Origin: Achromobacter sp. AONIH1
GTDB lineage: Bacteria > Pseudomonadota > Gammaproteobacteria > Burkholderiales > Burkholderiaceae_B
NCBI RefSeq assembly: GCF_002902905.1
Contig: NZ_CP026124.1
Coordinates: forward strand, 3,162,001 to 3,226,000
Length of the DNA: 64,000 nucleotides
Direction: 5' to 3'
Every line of letters starts with the position of its first letter. The stretch's first letter is position 1. The notes below the pieces were generated by a model. The model ran no database searches, was not told where the DNA came from, and worked only from the letters and a program-made list of their open reading frames with translations. Positions 56,958 to 64,000 of this stretch are shown here, one piece after another. Both the position numbers and the translations under genes were made by a program.

Positions 56958-56974
56958 GCGCGCCTCCATGCCTG

Positions 56975-57027
56975 GTGTGCTGTCCCGCAGGATGAATTTC
57001 GTCATGCGGACGTACGGGACAGCACAC
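56975..57027. promoter_or_regulatory. 13-bp inverted repeat upstream of the hypothetical gene
   Basis: GTGTGCTGTCCCG (56975-56987) and CGGGACAGCACAC (57015-57027) are perfect inverted arms with 27 bp between them. They lie 18 to 70 bp before the start codon at 56957. They could be two operator sites for one regulator or a 13-bp hairpin in the mRNA leader. Confidence 0.6.
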
Positions 57028-57164
57028 TAGCCTTGCGGCCGCTGCGGGCCCGGCCGCGCCGTGTTCATGCTAGCGCGGCATCGCGGCCTTGCCCAGGGGG
57101 CCGGCCGGCGCCGGGCGCCGTGCTAGGATTTGCGCCGACCCCAATACCGCCAGGAGCAAGCGCC

Positions 57165-57410
57165 ATGGATATCCAGGAACAAATCGCCGTCATCGTCCAC
57201 ACCATTTCCCACCAGGGCGGACGCATCGATGCCTTGAACGCGACGCTGCTGTCGATGCTGCATCTGGCCAAGTCCTCGCCCGGTCTGCGCGAGGCCATCG
57301 AGGCGCAGCTGGAGCAGAACTATTCCAGTCTGCTGGCCCGTTCCGAGAACCCGCAGTACGTGGCCGGGTTCGAGAGCGTGCGCGACCAGATCGTGGCCGC
57401 GCTCAAGTGA
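57165..57410 (+). CDS. Small hypothetical protein, 81 residues
   Basis: The protein begins MDIQEQIAVIVHTISHQGGR and is predicted mostly helical (ALNATLLSMLHLAKSSPGLR; EAIEAQLEQNYSSLLARSEN). No cysteine, signal or membrane segment is seen. AGGAG lies about 9 nt before the ATG, and codon use looks like that of its neighbours, so it is likely a real gene. The family is not recognised. A 95-nt repeated element lies 66 bp after its stop. Confidence 0.7.
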   Translation: MDIQEQIAVIVHTISHQGGRIDALNATLLSMLHLAKSSPGLREAIEAQLEQNYSSLLARSENPQYVAGFESVRDQIVAALK

Positions 57411-57475
57411 TGGCGCGGCGCGCCGGATCCACGGCCGCTGTCCCTGGCCCGGCCCTGCCGCAGCCACGCGGCATA

Positions 57476-57570
57476 GTTACCCACATCTTTTGTGGACAAG
57501 CCTTGGGATAGTGCGGGTACAGCCTGGAAAAACCCTTTCATTACAAGCGCTTGACCGCACTGCTCAACAA
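57476..57570 (+). repeat. Repeated 95-nt intergenic element, copy 1
   Basis: This element aligns without gaps to 62526-62620. Shared blocks are GTT-CCCACA, TGTGGA, AAGCCTTGGGATAG, ACAAG, GCTTG and GCTCAA-AA. CCACA and TGTGG form a small hairpin in both copies. GTGCGG (57511-57516) can pair with CCGCAC (57555-57560). The TGTGGA parts look like DnaA-box halves. It may be a small RNA, a structured leader for the next gene or a protein-binding element. Confidence 0.7.
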
Positions 57571-57601
57571 TGGCGTCGGCCGGGCGCCAGAGGGAGCCGC
57601 C

Positions 57602-57907
57602 ATGCGGGCCTCAAGCCGGGTAATATGCGCCCCCATGCGGAATCAGTATCGATTGGAAACACCGGGCCGGGCGTCCTACGCCAGGATCTCGGAAGCGGCA
57701 AAGCTGGCGGCGTTCGACCCCGGCAAACTCTCTCCCGAGGCGCGCCAGAGCTGGGAGCGCCTGGGGCATGACTTCAAGGCCTGGCATGACTTCGACCAGC
57801 GCCATCCCATCCTGCGCCGCCTGGCGCTGCTGCCGTTGATCGGCGGCTGGTATCGCAAGGCCCGCCGCCGCCATGTGCTGCGGGTCGGCGGCAGGTTGCT
57901 GGTGTGA
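57602..57907 (+). CDS. Hypothetical protein, 101 residues
   Basis: The protein is basic (RNQYRLETPGRASYARISEA; AAKLAAFDPGKLSPEARQSW; WYRKARRRHVLRVGGRLLV) and its final 30 residues contain a short hydrophobic patch (LRRLALLPLIGGWY), maybe a membrane anchor. ATG at 57602 is chosen for the AGGGAG 5 nt before it; an inner ATG at 57635 has no such site. Family not recognised. It follows copy 1 of the 95-nt element by 31 bp, so that element may be its leader. Confidence 0.6.
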   Translation: MRASSRVICAPMRNQYRLETPGRASYARISEAAKLAAFDPGKLSPEARQSWERLGHDFKAWHDFDQRHPILRRLALLPLIGGWYRKARRRHVLRVGGRLLV

Positions 57908-57960
57908 GGGGGCGCGCCTGAGTCGCCCTGGACGGTCAAGGCACGGCGCCTTCCGCTTCA

Positions 57961-58524
57961 TCAGCGGCGGCGTTTCGCCAGCCAGCGATGGACCAGCCAC
58001 ACCACCGCCGCCACGGCCAGCGCGGCCGCGAGCTTGGTTTCGACGCCATGCAGCCGCCCCAGCAGCGACTCGATGGTCTGTCCGAACAGATAGCCCAGCA
58101 GGCTGAAGCACACGGCCCAGATGGCCGCCGCCACCACGTTGAGCACCAGGAAGCGCGGCGCCGGCACGTTCGACACGCCCAGCGCGATCGGTCCCACCGT
58201 GCGCAGCCCGTACAGGAAGCGCAGGCTGAGGATGAAGCCGTCGGGATGCCGGTCCACCGCCGCCAGCGCCTTGGCGAAGGCCGGCTTGGCGCGCAGCCGC
58301 AGCACCAGCCTGTGATCGCGCCAGCGCCGGCCCAGGTAGAACAGCGCCTGATCGGCGATCAGCGAGCCGGCGAAGGCGCACAGCATCACGCCCGGCAGGC
58401 GCAGCAGGTGCTGGTGCGCCAGGAATCCGGCGAACACCACCACGCTCTCGCCTTCGAGCAGCGTGCCGCCCAGGACCGCCCACAGGCCGTAGTTGGCGAT
58501 GAACTCGTGCAGCGCAGGGCTCAT
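57961..58524 (-). CDS. DedA family membrane protein
   Basis: The 187-residue protein has about five membrane helices and fits the DedA/VTT family: NYGLWAVLGGTLLEGESVVV, FAGSLIADQALFYLGRRWRD, SLRFLYGLRTVGPIALGVSN (conserved Arg and Gly of the FxxR-RxxxP region) and VLNVVAAAIWAVCFSLLGYL. DedA proteins include lipid flippases for undecaprenyl phosphate and aid membrane homeostasis. A GGAGG lies 8 nt before the ATG. The MocR gene ends 25 bp upstream on the same strand. Confidence 0.9.
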   Translation of the reverse strand: MSPALHEFIANYGLWAVLGGTLLEGESVVVFAGFLAHQHLLRLPGVMLCAFAGSLIADQALFYLGRRWRDHRLVLRLRAKPAFAKALAAVDRHPDGFILSLRFLYGLRTVGPIALGVSNVPAPRFLVLNVVAAAIWAVCFSLLGYLFGQTIESLLGRLHGVETKLAAALAVAAVVWLVHRWLAKRRR

Positions 58525-58549
58525 GGCGAGGGCCTCCCAGGGGCGCGCG

Positions 58550-59989
58550 TCACGCCCGCCCCGCTTCGACGATGCGCGCCAGCGTCAGCAGGGCGCGGTC
58601 GATCTCGGGCGTGTGGCGCTGGCCGCAGCTGATGCGCAGGAAGTGTTCGTAGCGGCCGCTGTTGGAGAACATCGCTCCCGGCGCCACGCGTATGCCCTGA
58701 CGCAATGCCTCCTCGAACACGCGCATGCCGGAACGGCCGCCGGGCATCTCGACCCACAGCAGCATGCCGCCGCGCGGCATGCTCAGGCGCGTGCCAGGCG
58801 GAAAGTGCGAGGCGATGAGTTCGGCGCTGCGGTCACGTTGCGTTTTCAGTTCGCGCCGCAGCCGGATCAGGTGCCGGTCATAGGCGCGCGATCCCAGGTA
58901 GTCGGCCACGGCGATCTGCGCCAGCGGTTCGTTGGGACGGCTTTGCGCGAATTTCAGCATGGCGATGCGCGCCTTCCAGCGCCCGCCCAGCAGCCAGCCC
59001 AGCCGCATGCCCGGCGCCAGCGTCTTGTGCAGGGACGCGCAATAGATCACGTTGCCGGTAGGGTCCCAGGACTTGGCCGCGGGCAGCGGCGCGTCATCGT
59101 CGGTCAGCGCGCCATAGGTGTCATCCTCGATCAGCGGCACCTGCTGGCGTTCGCACAGCGCCACCAGCCGGGCTTTTTCCGCGTCCGGCATCACGCAGCC
59201 CAGCGGATTCTGGAAGTTCGGCACGACCACCACGGCGCGGATGTTGCCGTGGGTCTGGAAGGCCAGGTCCAGCGCCTCGATCGACAGGCCATGCTGCGGG
59301 CTGGTGGGGATTTCCAGCGCGCGCATGCCCAGGCTTTCCAGGATCTGCAGCAGGCCGAAGTAGCAGGGCGATTCCACCGCGATCGTGTCGCCCGGCCGCG
59401 CGACCGCGCGCAGCGCCAGGTTCAGCGCCTCGATGCAGCCATGCGTGACGATGACATCATCGGCGCTGGCGTTGATGCCGTTGGCCAGCGCGCGGCGGGC
59501 CAGCACCGCGCGCAGTTCGGGATGCCCCTGCGGCGGCACCGGACTGACCAGCATCTGTGGCGATTGCCGCAGGGCGCGGATCATCGCCTGCTTCAGCTCT
59601 TCCATGGGGTAGGCCTCGGGCACGGCCGCCGCCAGCGCGAAGTTGGCGCTGACAGGATGGGCCTCGCATTTGGCGATGAAGTCAGAGACGCGGTCGTGGA
59701 TGCCCACGTACTGGGCGGCGCCCAGCGCCTGCCGGATGTCCGGCTCGGCCACCGGCGGTATGCCGTTGCGCCGGGGCTTGAGCACGAAATAGCCGGAACG
59801 CGGCCGCGCCTCGATCAGGCCGTCGTCTTCCAGCAGGCGGCAGGCCTGCAGCGCCGTGGACAGGCTGACATGGTGGGTGCGGACCAGGGTGCGGACCGAG
59901 GGCATGCGCTGGTCCGGCGCAAGCACGCCGTTCTGGATGGCGCGCCGGTAGTGATTGGCCAGGCGGAGATAGAGCGGTTGCGATTCCAT
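58550..59989 (-). CDS. MocR-type regulator (GntR DNA-binding plus aminotransferase domain)
   Basis: The 479-residue protein has an N-terminal GntR winged helix (LYLRLANHYRRAIQNGVLAP; MPSVRTLVRTHHVSLSTALQ) and a fold-type I aminotransferase domain with the PLP-binding Lys in ASLHKTLAPGMRLGWLLGG and VVPNFQNPLGCVMPDAEKA. MocR proteins bind PLP and control B6, amino acid or taurine genes. The divergent neighbour is the small gene at 60158; GGTACAG- and GTACACC-like sequences lie in the 168-bp gap. The target is not known. Confidence 0.9.
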   Translation of the reverse strand: MESQPLYLRLANHYRRAIQNGVLAPDQRMPSVRTLVRTHHVSLSTALQACRLLEDDGLIEARPRSGYFVLKPRRNGIPPVAEPDIRQALGAAQYVGIHDRVSDFIAKCEAHPVSANFALAAAVPEAYPMEELKQAMIRALRQSPQMLVSPVPPQGHPELRAVLARRALANGINASADDVIVTHGCIEALNLALRAVARPGDTIAVESPCYFGLLQILESLGMRALEIPTSPQHGLSIEALDLAFQTHGNIRAVVVVPNFQNPLGCVMPDAEKARLVALCERQQVPLIEDDTYGALTDDDAPLPAAKSWDPTGNVIYCASLHKTLAPGMRLGWLLGGRWKARIAMLKFAQSRPNEPLAQIAVADYLGSRAYDRHLIRLRRELKTQRDRSAELIASHFPPGTRLSMPRGGMLLWVEMPGGRSGMRVFEEALRQGIRVAPGAMFSNSGRYEHFLRISCGQRHTPEIDRALLTLARIVEAGRA

Positions 59990-60157
59990 GCGCCGATCAT
60001 GCTCCCCGTGTGTGGATGGCGGCTAGGCACAGATGCAGCCAAAGTACACCATAACAGCAAGGAAATCGAGCTTCTGCATCGGTACAGAAAGCCGGGATGT
60101 GTGGCTGTTGCGCATAGCAGGGCCGGCGTAGCCTGTCAGCATCGACAGGAGATGATC

Positions 60158-60538
60158 ATGAACCCCAATTCCCCGCCCGGGCCGCACACGACGCGCCTGG
60201 ATCTGGCCAGCGGCGCCTCGCGGACATTCCTGCTGCGGGCCGGCGCCAACATCGTCTGCCTGAGCGGCAGCCTGCTCATCGATGCGCCGCGCCTGGCCGA
60301 AAACGGCGCGCCGTGCCCGCCGCTGCGCCTGAATGCGGGCGAGGCGCAGGGCGTGGGGCACGGCGGCGTGTTGCGCATCACCGCCATCGGCGCCGCCCAA
60401 CTGGTATGCCTGAATCCGCCGGGCTGGATGGCCCGTCTGGGGCATTTGCTGCGGGGTGGGCTGGCGCTGCTGACGGGCGTCGCGGCGCGTCAAAAAACCG
60501 GGGGCGGAGTCGATGCGCTGCACAACATTTCAAAATGA
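60158..60538 (+). CDS. DUF2917-like small protein
   Basis: The 126-residue protein has a beta-rich cupin-like pattern (RLDLASGASRTFLLRAGANI; VCLSGSLLIDAPRLA; RLNAGEAQGVGHGGVLRITA) that resembles DUF2917, followed by a short hydrophobic helix (LGHLLRGGLALLTGVAA). The ATG at 60158 is 6 nt after AGGAG; an ATG two codons before it is too close. It is divergent from the MocR gene and so may be its target. The promoter of the initiator tRNA overlaps its 3' end. Confidence 0.6.
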   Translation: MNPNSPPGPHTTRLDLASGASRTFLLRAGANIVCLSGSLLIDAPRLAENGAPCPPLRLNAGEAQGVGHGGVLRITAIGAAQLVCLNPPGWMARLGHLLRGGLALLTGVAARQKTGGGVDALHNISK

Positions 60539-60546
60539 TGTATGAT
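60519..60546 (+). promoter_or_regulatory. Promoter of the initiator tRNA gene
   Basis: TGCACA (60519-60524, 4 of 6) and TATGAT (60541-60546, 5 of 6) are 16 bp apart and 12 bp before the mature tRNA. The -35 lies inside the end of the DUF2917-like gene. Confidence 0.5.
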
Positions 60547-60558
60547 TCACACATCAGA

Positions 60559-60635
<77 letters not shown>

Positions 60636-60670
60636 GTTTCAGCAGCGTCGCCATTTGACGGCCGCGCGAT

Positions 60671-60705
60671 AAAAAGCCCCGAATGCGCAAGCGTAGGGGC
60701 TTTTT
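60671..60705 (+). terminator. Intrinsic terminator after the initiator tRNA
   Basis: AAAAAGCCCC and GGGGCTTTTT pair around a 15-nt loop, with five T at the end. Confidence 0.85.
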
Positions 60706-60860
60706 GCTATCCGCGTTCCGGCCATGGCAGGCTTGTCCTTCGCGTCGTCCCGGGCGGAACCGGTCCGCGCAGGCTCATGCCGCCGGGCGATGATCAAGCA
60801 ATGCCCGCGCGCAGGCGCTCGGCTTAGGCTCATCGCCTGGATGAGCCGCTTGCGTTGCCG

Positions 60861-61964
60861 TCATTCCGAGTACTCGCCGTCGGCGACGCGATTCATGTGC
60901 AGGGCCGGCTCCGCCATGAAATCCTGGAACGTGGCGATATCGCCGTACTCCTCGTGTTCGATATCCCAGTAGCCGATGCGCTGGGTCTTGGGATTCCAGA
61001 CCAGTAGGGTGTCGGAATAGTCGCCGGACGAGCGGCTCAGGCGCAGCACCTTCTTGCGGCCGGCCTGCATCGGCACCGTGTCCGTTAGCGCGAAGAACTC
61101 CACGAAACCGAAATCGCAGTCCGGCAGTTCGATGCGTCGCTGCGCGCCTTGCAGGAAATCGAGCAGGTCCGGCGGCAGCTTGTAGGGCTTGAGTTCATGC
61201 AGCCGGTTGGCCAGGCTGTGCAATTCCGGGGGTTCCAGCGATTTGAAGTACGCCGCCAGCGCCGCGTCGTCCTGCTCGACCGCGACGGTATAGGGGCGGT
61301 CGCCGTCGCGATTGCTCAGCGATACGTCCGCGCCATGCTCCACCAGCAGGCGGCACAGGTTCAGGTCGCGATTGCGGGCGGCCACCAGCAGGGGCGTCGC
61401 GCTATCGGAGAACACCTGGTCGCGGGCGCCGAAATTGATGTCCACGCCATGCGCGAGAAAGAAATCCACCGCCTGCCGGTTGCGATTGAATACCGCCGAG
61501 CGGAAGGCTTCCCCGCCATGCATGGCCACGGTGTGCCCGAGCGCCTCGATGACCGGCAGGTGCTTGAGCTTCTTTCCGTACAGCGCCTGCTGGTAGGCGT
61601 CGCCGCCGACCTTGCGCCGGGCGTGGATGTCGGCGCCGTGGGCCGCCAGATACCGCATCAGGTCCGGCGTGCCGTAGCGGGCGGCCAGCGGAAACGCGGG
61701 CGCGTCCGCGCGGTTCAGGTCGGCGCCGCGCTCGACCAGCCAGTGCACGGACGCGGTGGCATGGGCGGCCAGCGCCAGCATGAGCGGGGGTTCCTTGGTG
61801 TGCGGGCCCAGCACGATGGCGGTCTCGATATCGCAGCCTTCGGCCAGGGCGCTGTCCAGCGCGGCGACGTCGCCCGCCAGCAGCGCCGCCACGAACGGCG
61901 GCACGGTCTCGAAATTGCCGATGTCGGCGATCTTCACCATCAGGCGGAACTCCAGTCGTGTCAT
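60861..61964 (-). CDS. Ankyrin-repeat protein with SUKH (SMI1/KNR4)-like C-terminus
   Basis: The 367-residue protein begins with ankyrin-type repeats (about 20-240), seen as LMLALAAHATASVHWLVERGADLN, TPDLMRYLAAHGADIHARR and TPLLVAARNRDLNLCRLLVEHGADVS-like units. The C-terminal 110 residues (PDCDFGFVEFFALTDTVPMQ; LLVWNPKTQRIGYWDIEHEE; YGDIATFQDFM) look like the end of a SUKH domain. SUKH proteins are often immunity partners of polymorphic toxins; here no toxin gene lies nearby. The start at 61964 lacks a Shine-Dalgarno; ATG at 61940 with GGAG 10 nt before it is an alternative. Confidence 0.7.
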   Translation of the reverse strand: MTRLEFRLMVKIADIGNFETVPPFVAALLAGDVAALDSALAEGCDIETAIVLGPHTKEPPLMLALAAHATASVHWLVERGADLNRADAPAFPLAARYGTPDLMRYLAAHGADIHARRKVGGDAYQQALYGKKLKHLPVIEALGHTVAMHGGEAFRSAVFNRNRQAVDFFLAHGVDINFGARDQVFSDSATPLLVAARNRDLNLCRLLVEHGADVSLSNRDGDRPYTVAVEQDDAALAAYFKSLEPPELHSLANRLHELKPYKLPPDLLDFLQGAQRRIELPDCDFGFVEFFALTDTVPMQAGRKKVLRLSRSSGDYSDTLLVWNPKTQRIGYWDIEHEEYGDIATFQDFMAEPALHMNRVADGEYSE

Positions 61965-62180
61965 GGGCGCGCGCCGGCATGGCGGCGCGCGCCGCGCAGG
62001 GCGCGCGGGTAGCGGGCCATCCTAGCACGCGCGTCGCGGGTCCCCGGCTGCCTCGCCGCTTGCGCCAGGTCAAGCGCAAGCGTGGTCCGGAGTTTCCCCG
62101 ATACCTTGCGGGCGCACGGCGGGGCGGTGCTGAGCTACCATGGTCTCAGCCTGCGGCTTGGCCGCGAACAAGGAGGGTGC

Positions 62181-62522
62181 ATGGGTACTGCAAAATACGA
62201 TCATCCCGGTTATGTCGCCGACACGGGCGATGCAGGCAAGTATCACGTGGGCATCTGGTGCCCGCACGGCTATCCCGCCCATATTCATATCGGCAGGCCG
62301 GCCGATGGCGGCGACCCCCTGGCGCTGCTGCGCCTGCGCATACCGGACGGCGTGTTCCAGTCGCTGGCCGACGATCCCGAGACGCTGTGCAGGCGGGCGC
62401 TCGGACAGGCGCTGGGCGCGGGCCTGCTGCGCACCGTGGCGGTGGACGGCGACTACCAGGAGATCCGTTTCGAACTCGACGCCGAGCCCTGGGGCGGCCC
62501 CATGCAGGCGGCGCGGGCCTGA
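62181..62522 (+). CDS. Hypothetical protein, 113 residues
   Basis: The protein (MGTAKYDHPGYVADTGDAGK; YHVGIWCPHGYPAHIHIGRP; ADGGDPLALLRLRIPDGVFQ) has a His/Cys-containing segment but no motif I recognise. ATG at 62181 has AAGGAGG 4 nt before it, a clear sign of a real gene. No signal or membrane segment is seen. It is single, and a copy of the 95-nt element begins 4 bp after its stop. Confidence 0.7.
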   Translation: MGTAKYDHPGYVADTGDAGKYHVGIWCPHGYPAHIHIGRPADGGDPLALLRLRIPDGVFQSLADDPETLCRRALGQALGAGLLRTVAVDGDYQEIRFELDAEPWGGPMQAARA

Positions 62523-62525
62523 CGA

Positions 62526-62620
62526 GTTGCCCACAGCGGTTGTGGAAAAGCCTTGGGATAGCCGCTGTGCATGTGTAAATAGTGACGTAATAACAAGGGC
62601 TTGGCGCCGGCGCTCAATAA
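62526..62620 (+). repeat. Repeated 95-nt intergenic element, copy 2
   Basis: See copy 1 (57476-57570); the two have equal length and need no gaps. Here the hairpin is CCACA-GCGGT-TGTGG. The long-range stem at nearly the same place as in copy 1 is formed by other bases, GCCG (62561-62564) with CGGC (62608-62611). An alternative pairing AGCGG/CCGCT (62534-62538 with 62562-62566) is unique to this copy. Confidence 0.7.
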
Positions 62621-62674
62621 GTGTCCGATCCGGCGCCCGGTCCCTGTTCACCACCCCCATGCGACAATCGCAGC

Positions 62675-62702
62675 CGCCGCGCCGCCCGCGGCGCTTTTTT
62701 TT
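62675..62702 (+). terminator. Intrinsic terminator before the flavoprotein gene
   Basis: CGCCGCG and CGCGGCG pair around CCGCC, and a run of eight T follows one base later. It ends transcripts from the 62181 gene and the 95-nt element. Confidence 0.75.
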
Positions 62703-62811
62703 GTTTTTCCCACGCCATGATTCCGCCACGTTGCTCCGTATTTCCGTGCCTGTTCCGCCATGACTGCTCGCGGGCGTTCGTCGCTCGCGACGGACGCGCG
62801 GGGGCGGGACG

Positions 62812-64000
62812 ATGAGCGTGGTGACGGGCGACGCCAGGCCCGGGCGCGTGGCCGTGATCGGCGGCGGTCCTGCCGGCCTGATGGCGGCCGAGGGTCTGGC
62901 CGCCCGGGGCTACAGCGTGGATGTGTATGACGCCATGCCGTCGGTCGGCCGGAAGTTCCTGATGGCGGGCCGGGGCGGATTGAACCTGACGCACAGCGAG
63001 CCGGCCGGGCCGTTCCTGGCCCGCTATGGCGATCGCGCCGCGCAGGTCGCGCCATGGCTGGCGCGGATGGATGCCGCCGCCTTGCGCGACTGGGCGCATG
63101 GCCTGGGCGTGCGCACCTTCGTCGGCACGTCGGGCCGCGTGTTCCCCGAGGAAATGAAGGCCGCGCCCCTGCTGCGCGCCTGGCTGGCGCGGCTGCGCGC
63201 GGCCGGCCTGCGCTTTCACATGCGGCACCGCTGGCTGGGCTGGCCCGAGGATGCGGCGGGCGGCGCCGCGGATCTGCGTTTCGATACGCCCGAGGGCGAG
63301 CGTCGCGCCTCGGCCGATGCCGTCGTGCTGGCCCTGGGCGGCGGCAGCTGGGCCCGCCTCGGTTCGGATGGCGCCTGGGCGCCGGGCCTGCGTGCGCGCG
63401 GCGTTGCCGTGGCGCCGTTGCGGCCGGCCAATTGCGGGTTCGACGTGGACTGGTCGGAACATTTCCGCGAGCGCTACGCGGGCCAGCCGGTCAAGCCGGT
63501 GTCCATGCGCTGCGGCGATGACGCGAAGGCGCGGCAGGGCGAGTTCGTGGTCACGCGCAGCGGCATCGAGGGCAGCCTGGTCTATGCGCTGTCGGCGGCG
63601 TTGCGCGATCGCCTGCAGGCCGATGGCCGCGCGACCGCGGTGCTGGATCTGCTGCCAGACTGGCCGCAGGAAAAAGTGATGGCGGCGGTGACGCATCCGC
63701 GCGGCTCGCGTTCGCTGTCCAGCCATTTGCAGAGCCGGCTGGGCCTGACCGGCGTGAAGGCGGGCTTGCTGCGCGAATGCGCGGGCGAGCAGGCGCTGCG
63801 CGATCCCGCCCTGCTGGGCGTGCGCATCAAGGCGCTGCCGGTGCCGTTGCAGCGCGCGCGTCCGATCGACGAGGCGATCAGCACGGCGGGGGGCGTGAGC
63901 TTCGATGCGCTGACGCCGGGCCTGATGCTGCGCGCCATGCCCGGCGTGTTCTGCGTTGGCGAAATGCTGGATTGGGAGGCGCCCACCGGCGGCTATCTGC
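62812..64000 (+). CDS. HI0933-family NAD(P)/FAD-dependent oxidoreductase, 3' end cut
   Basis: The first 396 residues are present and the gene runs off the window. It opens with an FAD-binding fold (VAVIGGGPAGLMAAEGLAAR) and the HI0933-type motif GRKFLMAGRGGLNLTHSE. RTFVGTSGRVFPEEMKAAPL, VVLALGGGSWARLGSDGAWA and FCVGEMLDWEAPTGGY follow, the last being the second FAD contact. This points to the flavoprotein group TIGR03862 (PP_4765 type). Physiological function is not known for the family. Start ATG at 62812 has only a weak G-rich site. Confidence 0.88.
   Translation, partial: MSVVTGDARPGRVAVIGGGPAGLMAAEGLAARGYSVDVYDAMPSVGRKFLMAGRGGLNLTHSEPAGPFLARYGDRAAQVAPWLARMDAAALRDWAHGLGVRTFVGTSGRVFPEEMKAAPLLRAWLARLRAAGLRFHMRHRWLGWPEDAAGGAADLRFDTPEGERRASADAVVLALGGGSWARLGSDGAWAPGLRARGVAVAPLRPANCGFDVDWSEHFRERYAGQPVKPVSMRCGDDAKARQGEFVVTRSGIEGSLVYALSAALRDRLQADGRATAVLDLLPDWPQEKVMAAVTHPRGSRSLSSHLQSRLGLTGVKAGLLRECAGEQALRDPALLGVRIKALPVPLQRARPIDEAISTAGGVSFDALTPGLMLRAMPGVFCVGEMLDWEAPTGGYL

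Noticed and set aside
62717..62815. Short open frame between the terminator and the flavoprotein gene
   Set aside because: No ribosome-binding site, and residues look like non-coding GC-rich sequence.

Overview
The window is 64 kb of GC-rich chromosomal DNA from a betaproteobacterium of the Burkholderiales. Gene content and order point to the family Alcaligenaceae, most likely Achromobacter or a close Bordetella relative: a rluB-rimP-nusA-infB-rbfA-truB-typA block, a Bug-type periplasmic receptor, a PriB gene inside the rpsF-rpsR-rplI operon, and a 2-aminoethylphosphonate locus. This is inferred from recognised gene families and layout; no database was searched. There is no phage, plasmid, insertion sequence, CRISPR array or rRNA gene. 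Coding is dense and most of it is ordinary chromosome.

Layout. 1-9.6 kb: the end of rluB, then the translation/transcription operon rimP-nusA-infB-rbfA-truB-typA, closed by a strong terminator. 9.7-19.7 kb: a tautomerase with its divergent LysR regulator, a LOG-family gene head to head with polA, a ZIP metal transporter, a dienelactone hydrolase, a Na/Pi symporter and L-serine dehydratase. 19.7-28.1 kb: a sugar locus made of a LacI regulator and a six-gene minus-strand operon (OprB-type porin, XylF/G/H-type ABC transporter, lactonase, uronate-dehydrogenase-like enzyme), with a perfect 20-bp palindromic operator in front of the porin. 28.2-31.1 kb: htpX, a DMT exporter and a mercaptopyruvate sulfurtransferase. 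31.1-39.0 kb: an aminoethylphosphonate locus (PhnZ-like HD oxygenase, LysR, ABC transporter, PhnX, binding protein, FAD oxidase) that contains no PhnW transaminase. 39.1-43.8 kb: a Rieske oxygenase with a long structured leader, an acyltransferase, and a Bug receptor divergent from an IclR regulator. 43.9-48.9 kb: the isoprenoid operon xseB-ispA-dxs, then folE2 and a DUF817 gene. 49-53.1 kb: rpsF-priB-rpsR-rplI, a kinase-fold gene and dnaB. 53.2-64 kb: a bile-acid-type symporter, a PdxA-family gene, a lipoprotein, an Lrp regulator, several hypothetical genes, DedA, a MocR regulator, initiator tRNA, an ankyrin/SUKH protein and the start of a flavoprotein.

How genes work together. In the sugar operon the porin, binding protein and ABC transporter bring in an aldose or uronate, and the dehydrogenase and lactonase would oxidise it to the open acid. 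The LacI protein probably acts at the 28037-28056 palindrome. In the phosphonate locus the ABC transporter imports aminophosphonates. PhnX then cleaves phosphonoacetaldehyde, which must come from the FAD oxidase or from an enzyme outside the window, and the HD enzyme would act on the hydroxylated aminophosphonate.

Most interesting non-coding signals: (1) the roughly 230-nt leader of the Rieske gene, with a two-stem domain, a predicted H-type pseudoknot and an intrinsic terminator (riboswitch-like, not matched to a class I know); (2) a 95-nt ungapped element present twice (57476 and 62526); (3) an intrinsic terminator placed directly before the rimP start codon, well suited to NusA autoregulation; (4) several clean operator-like palindromes.
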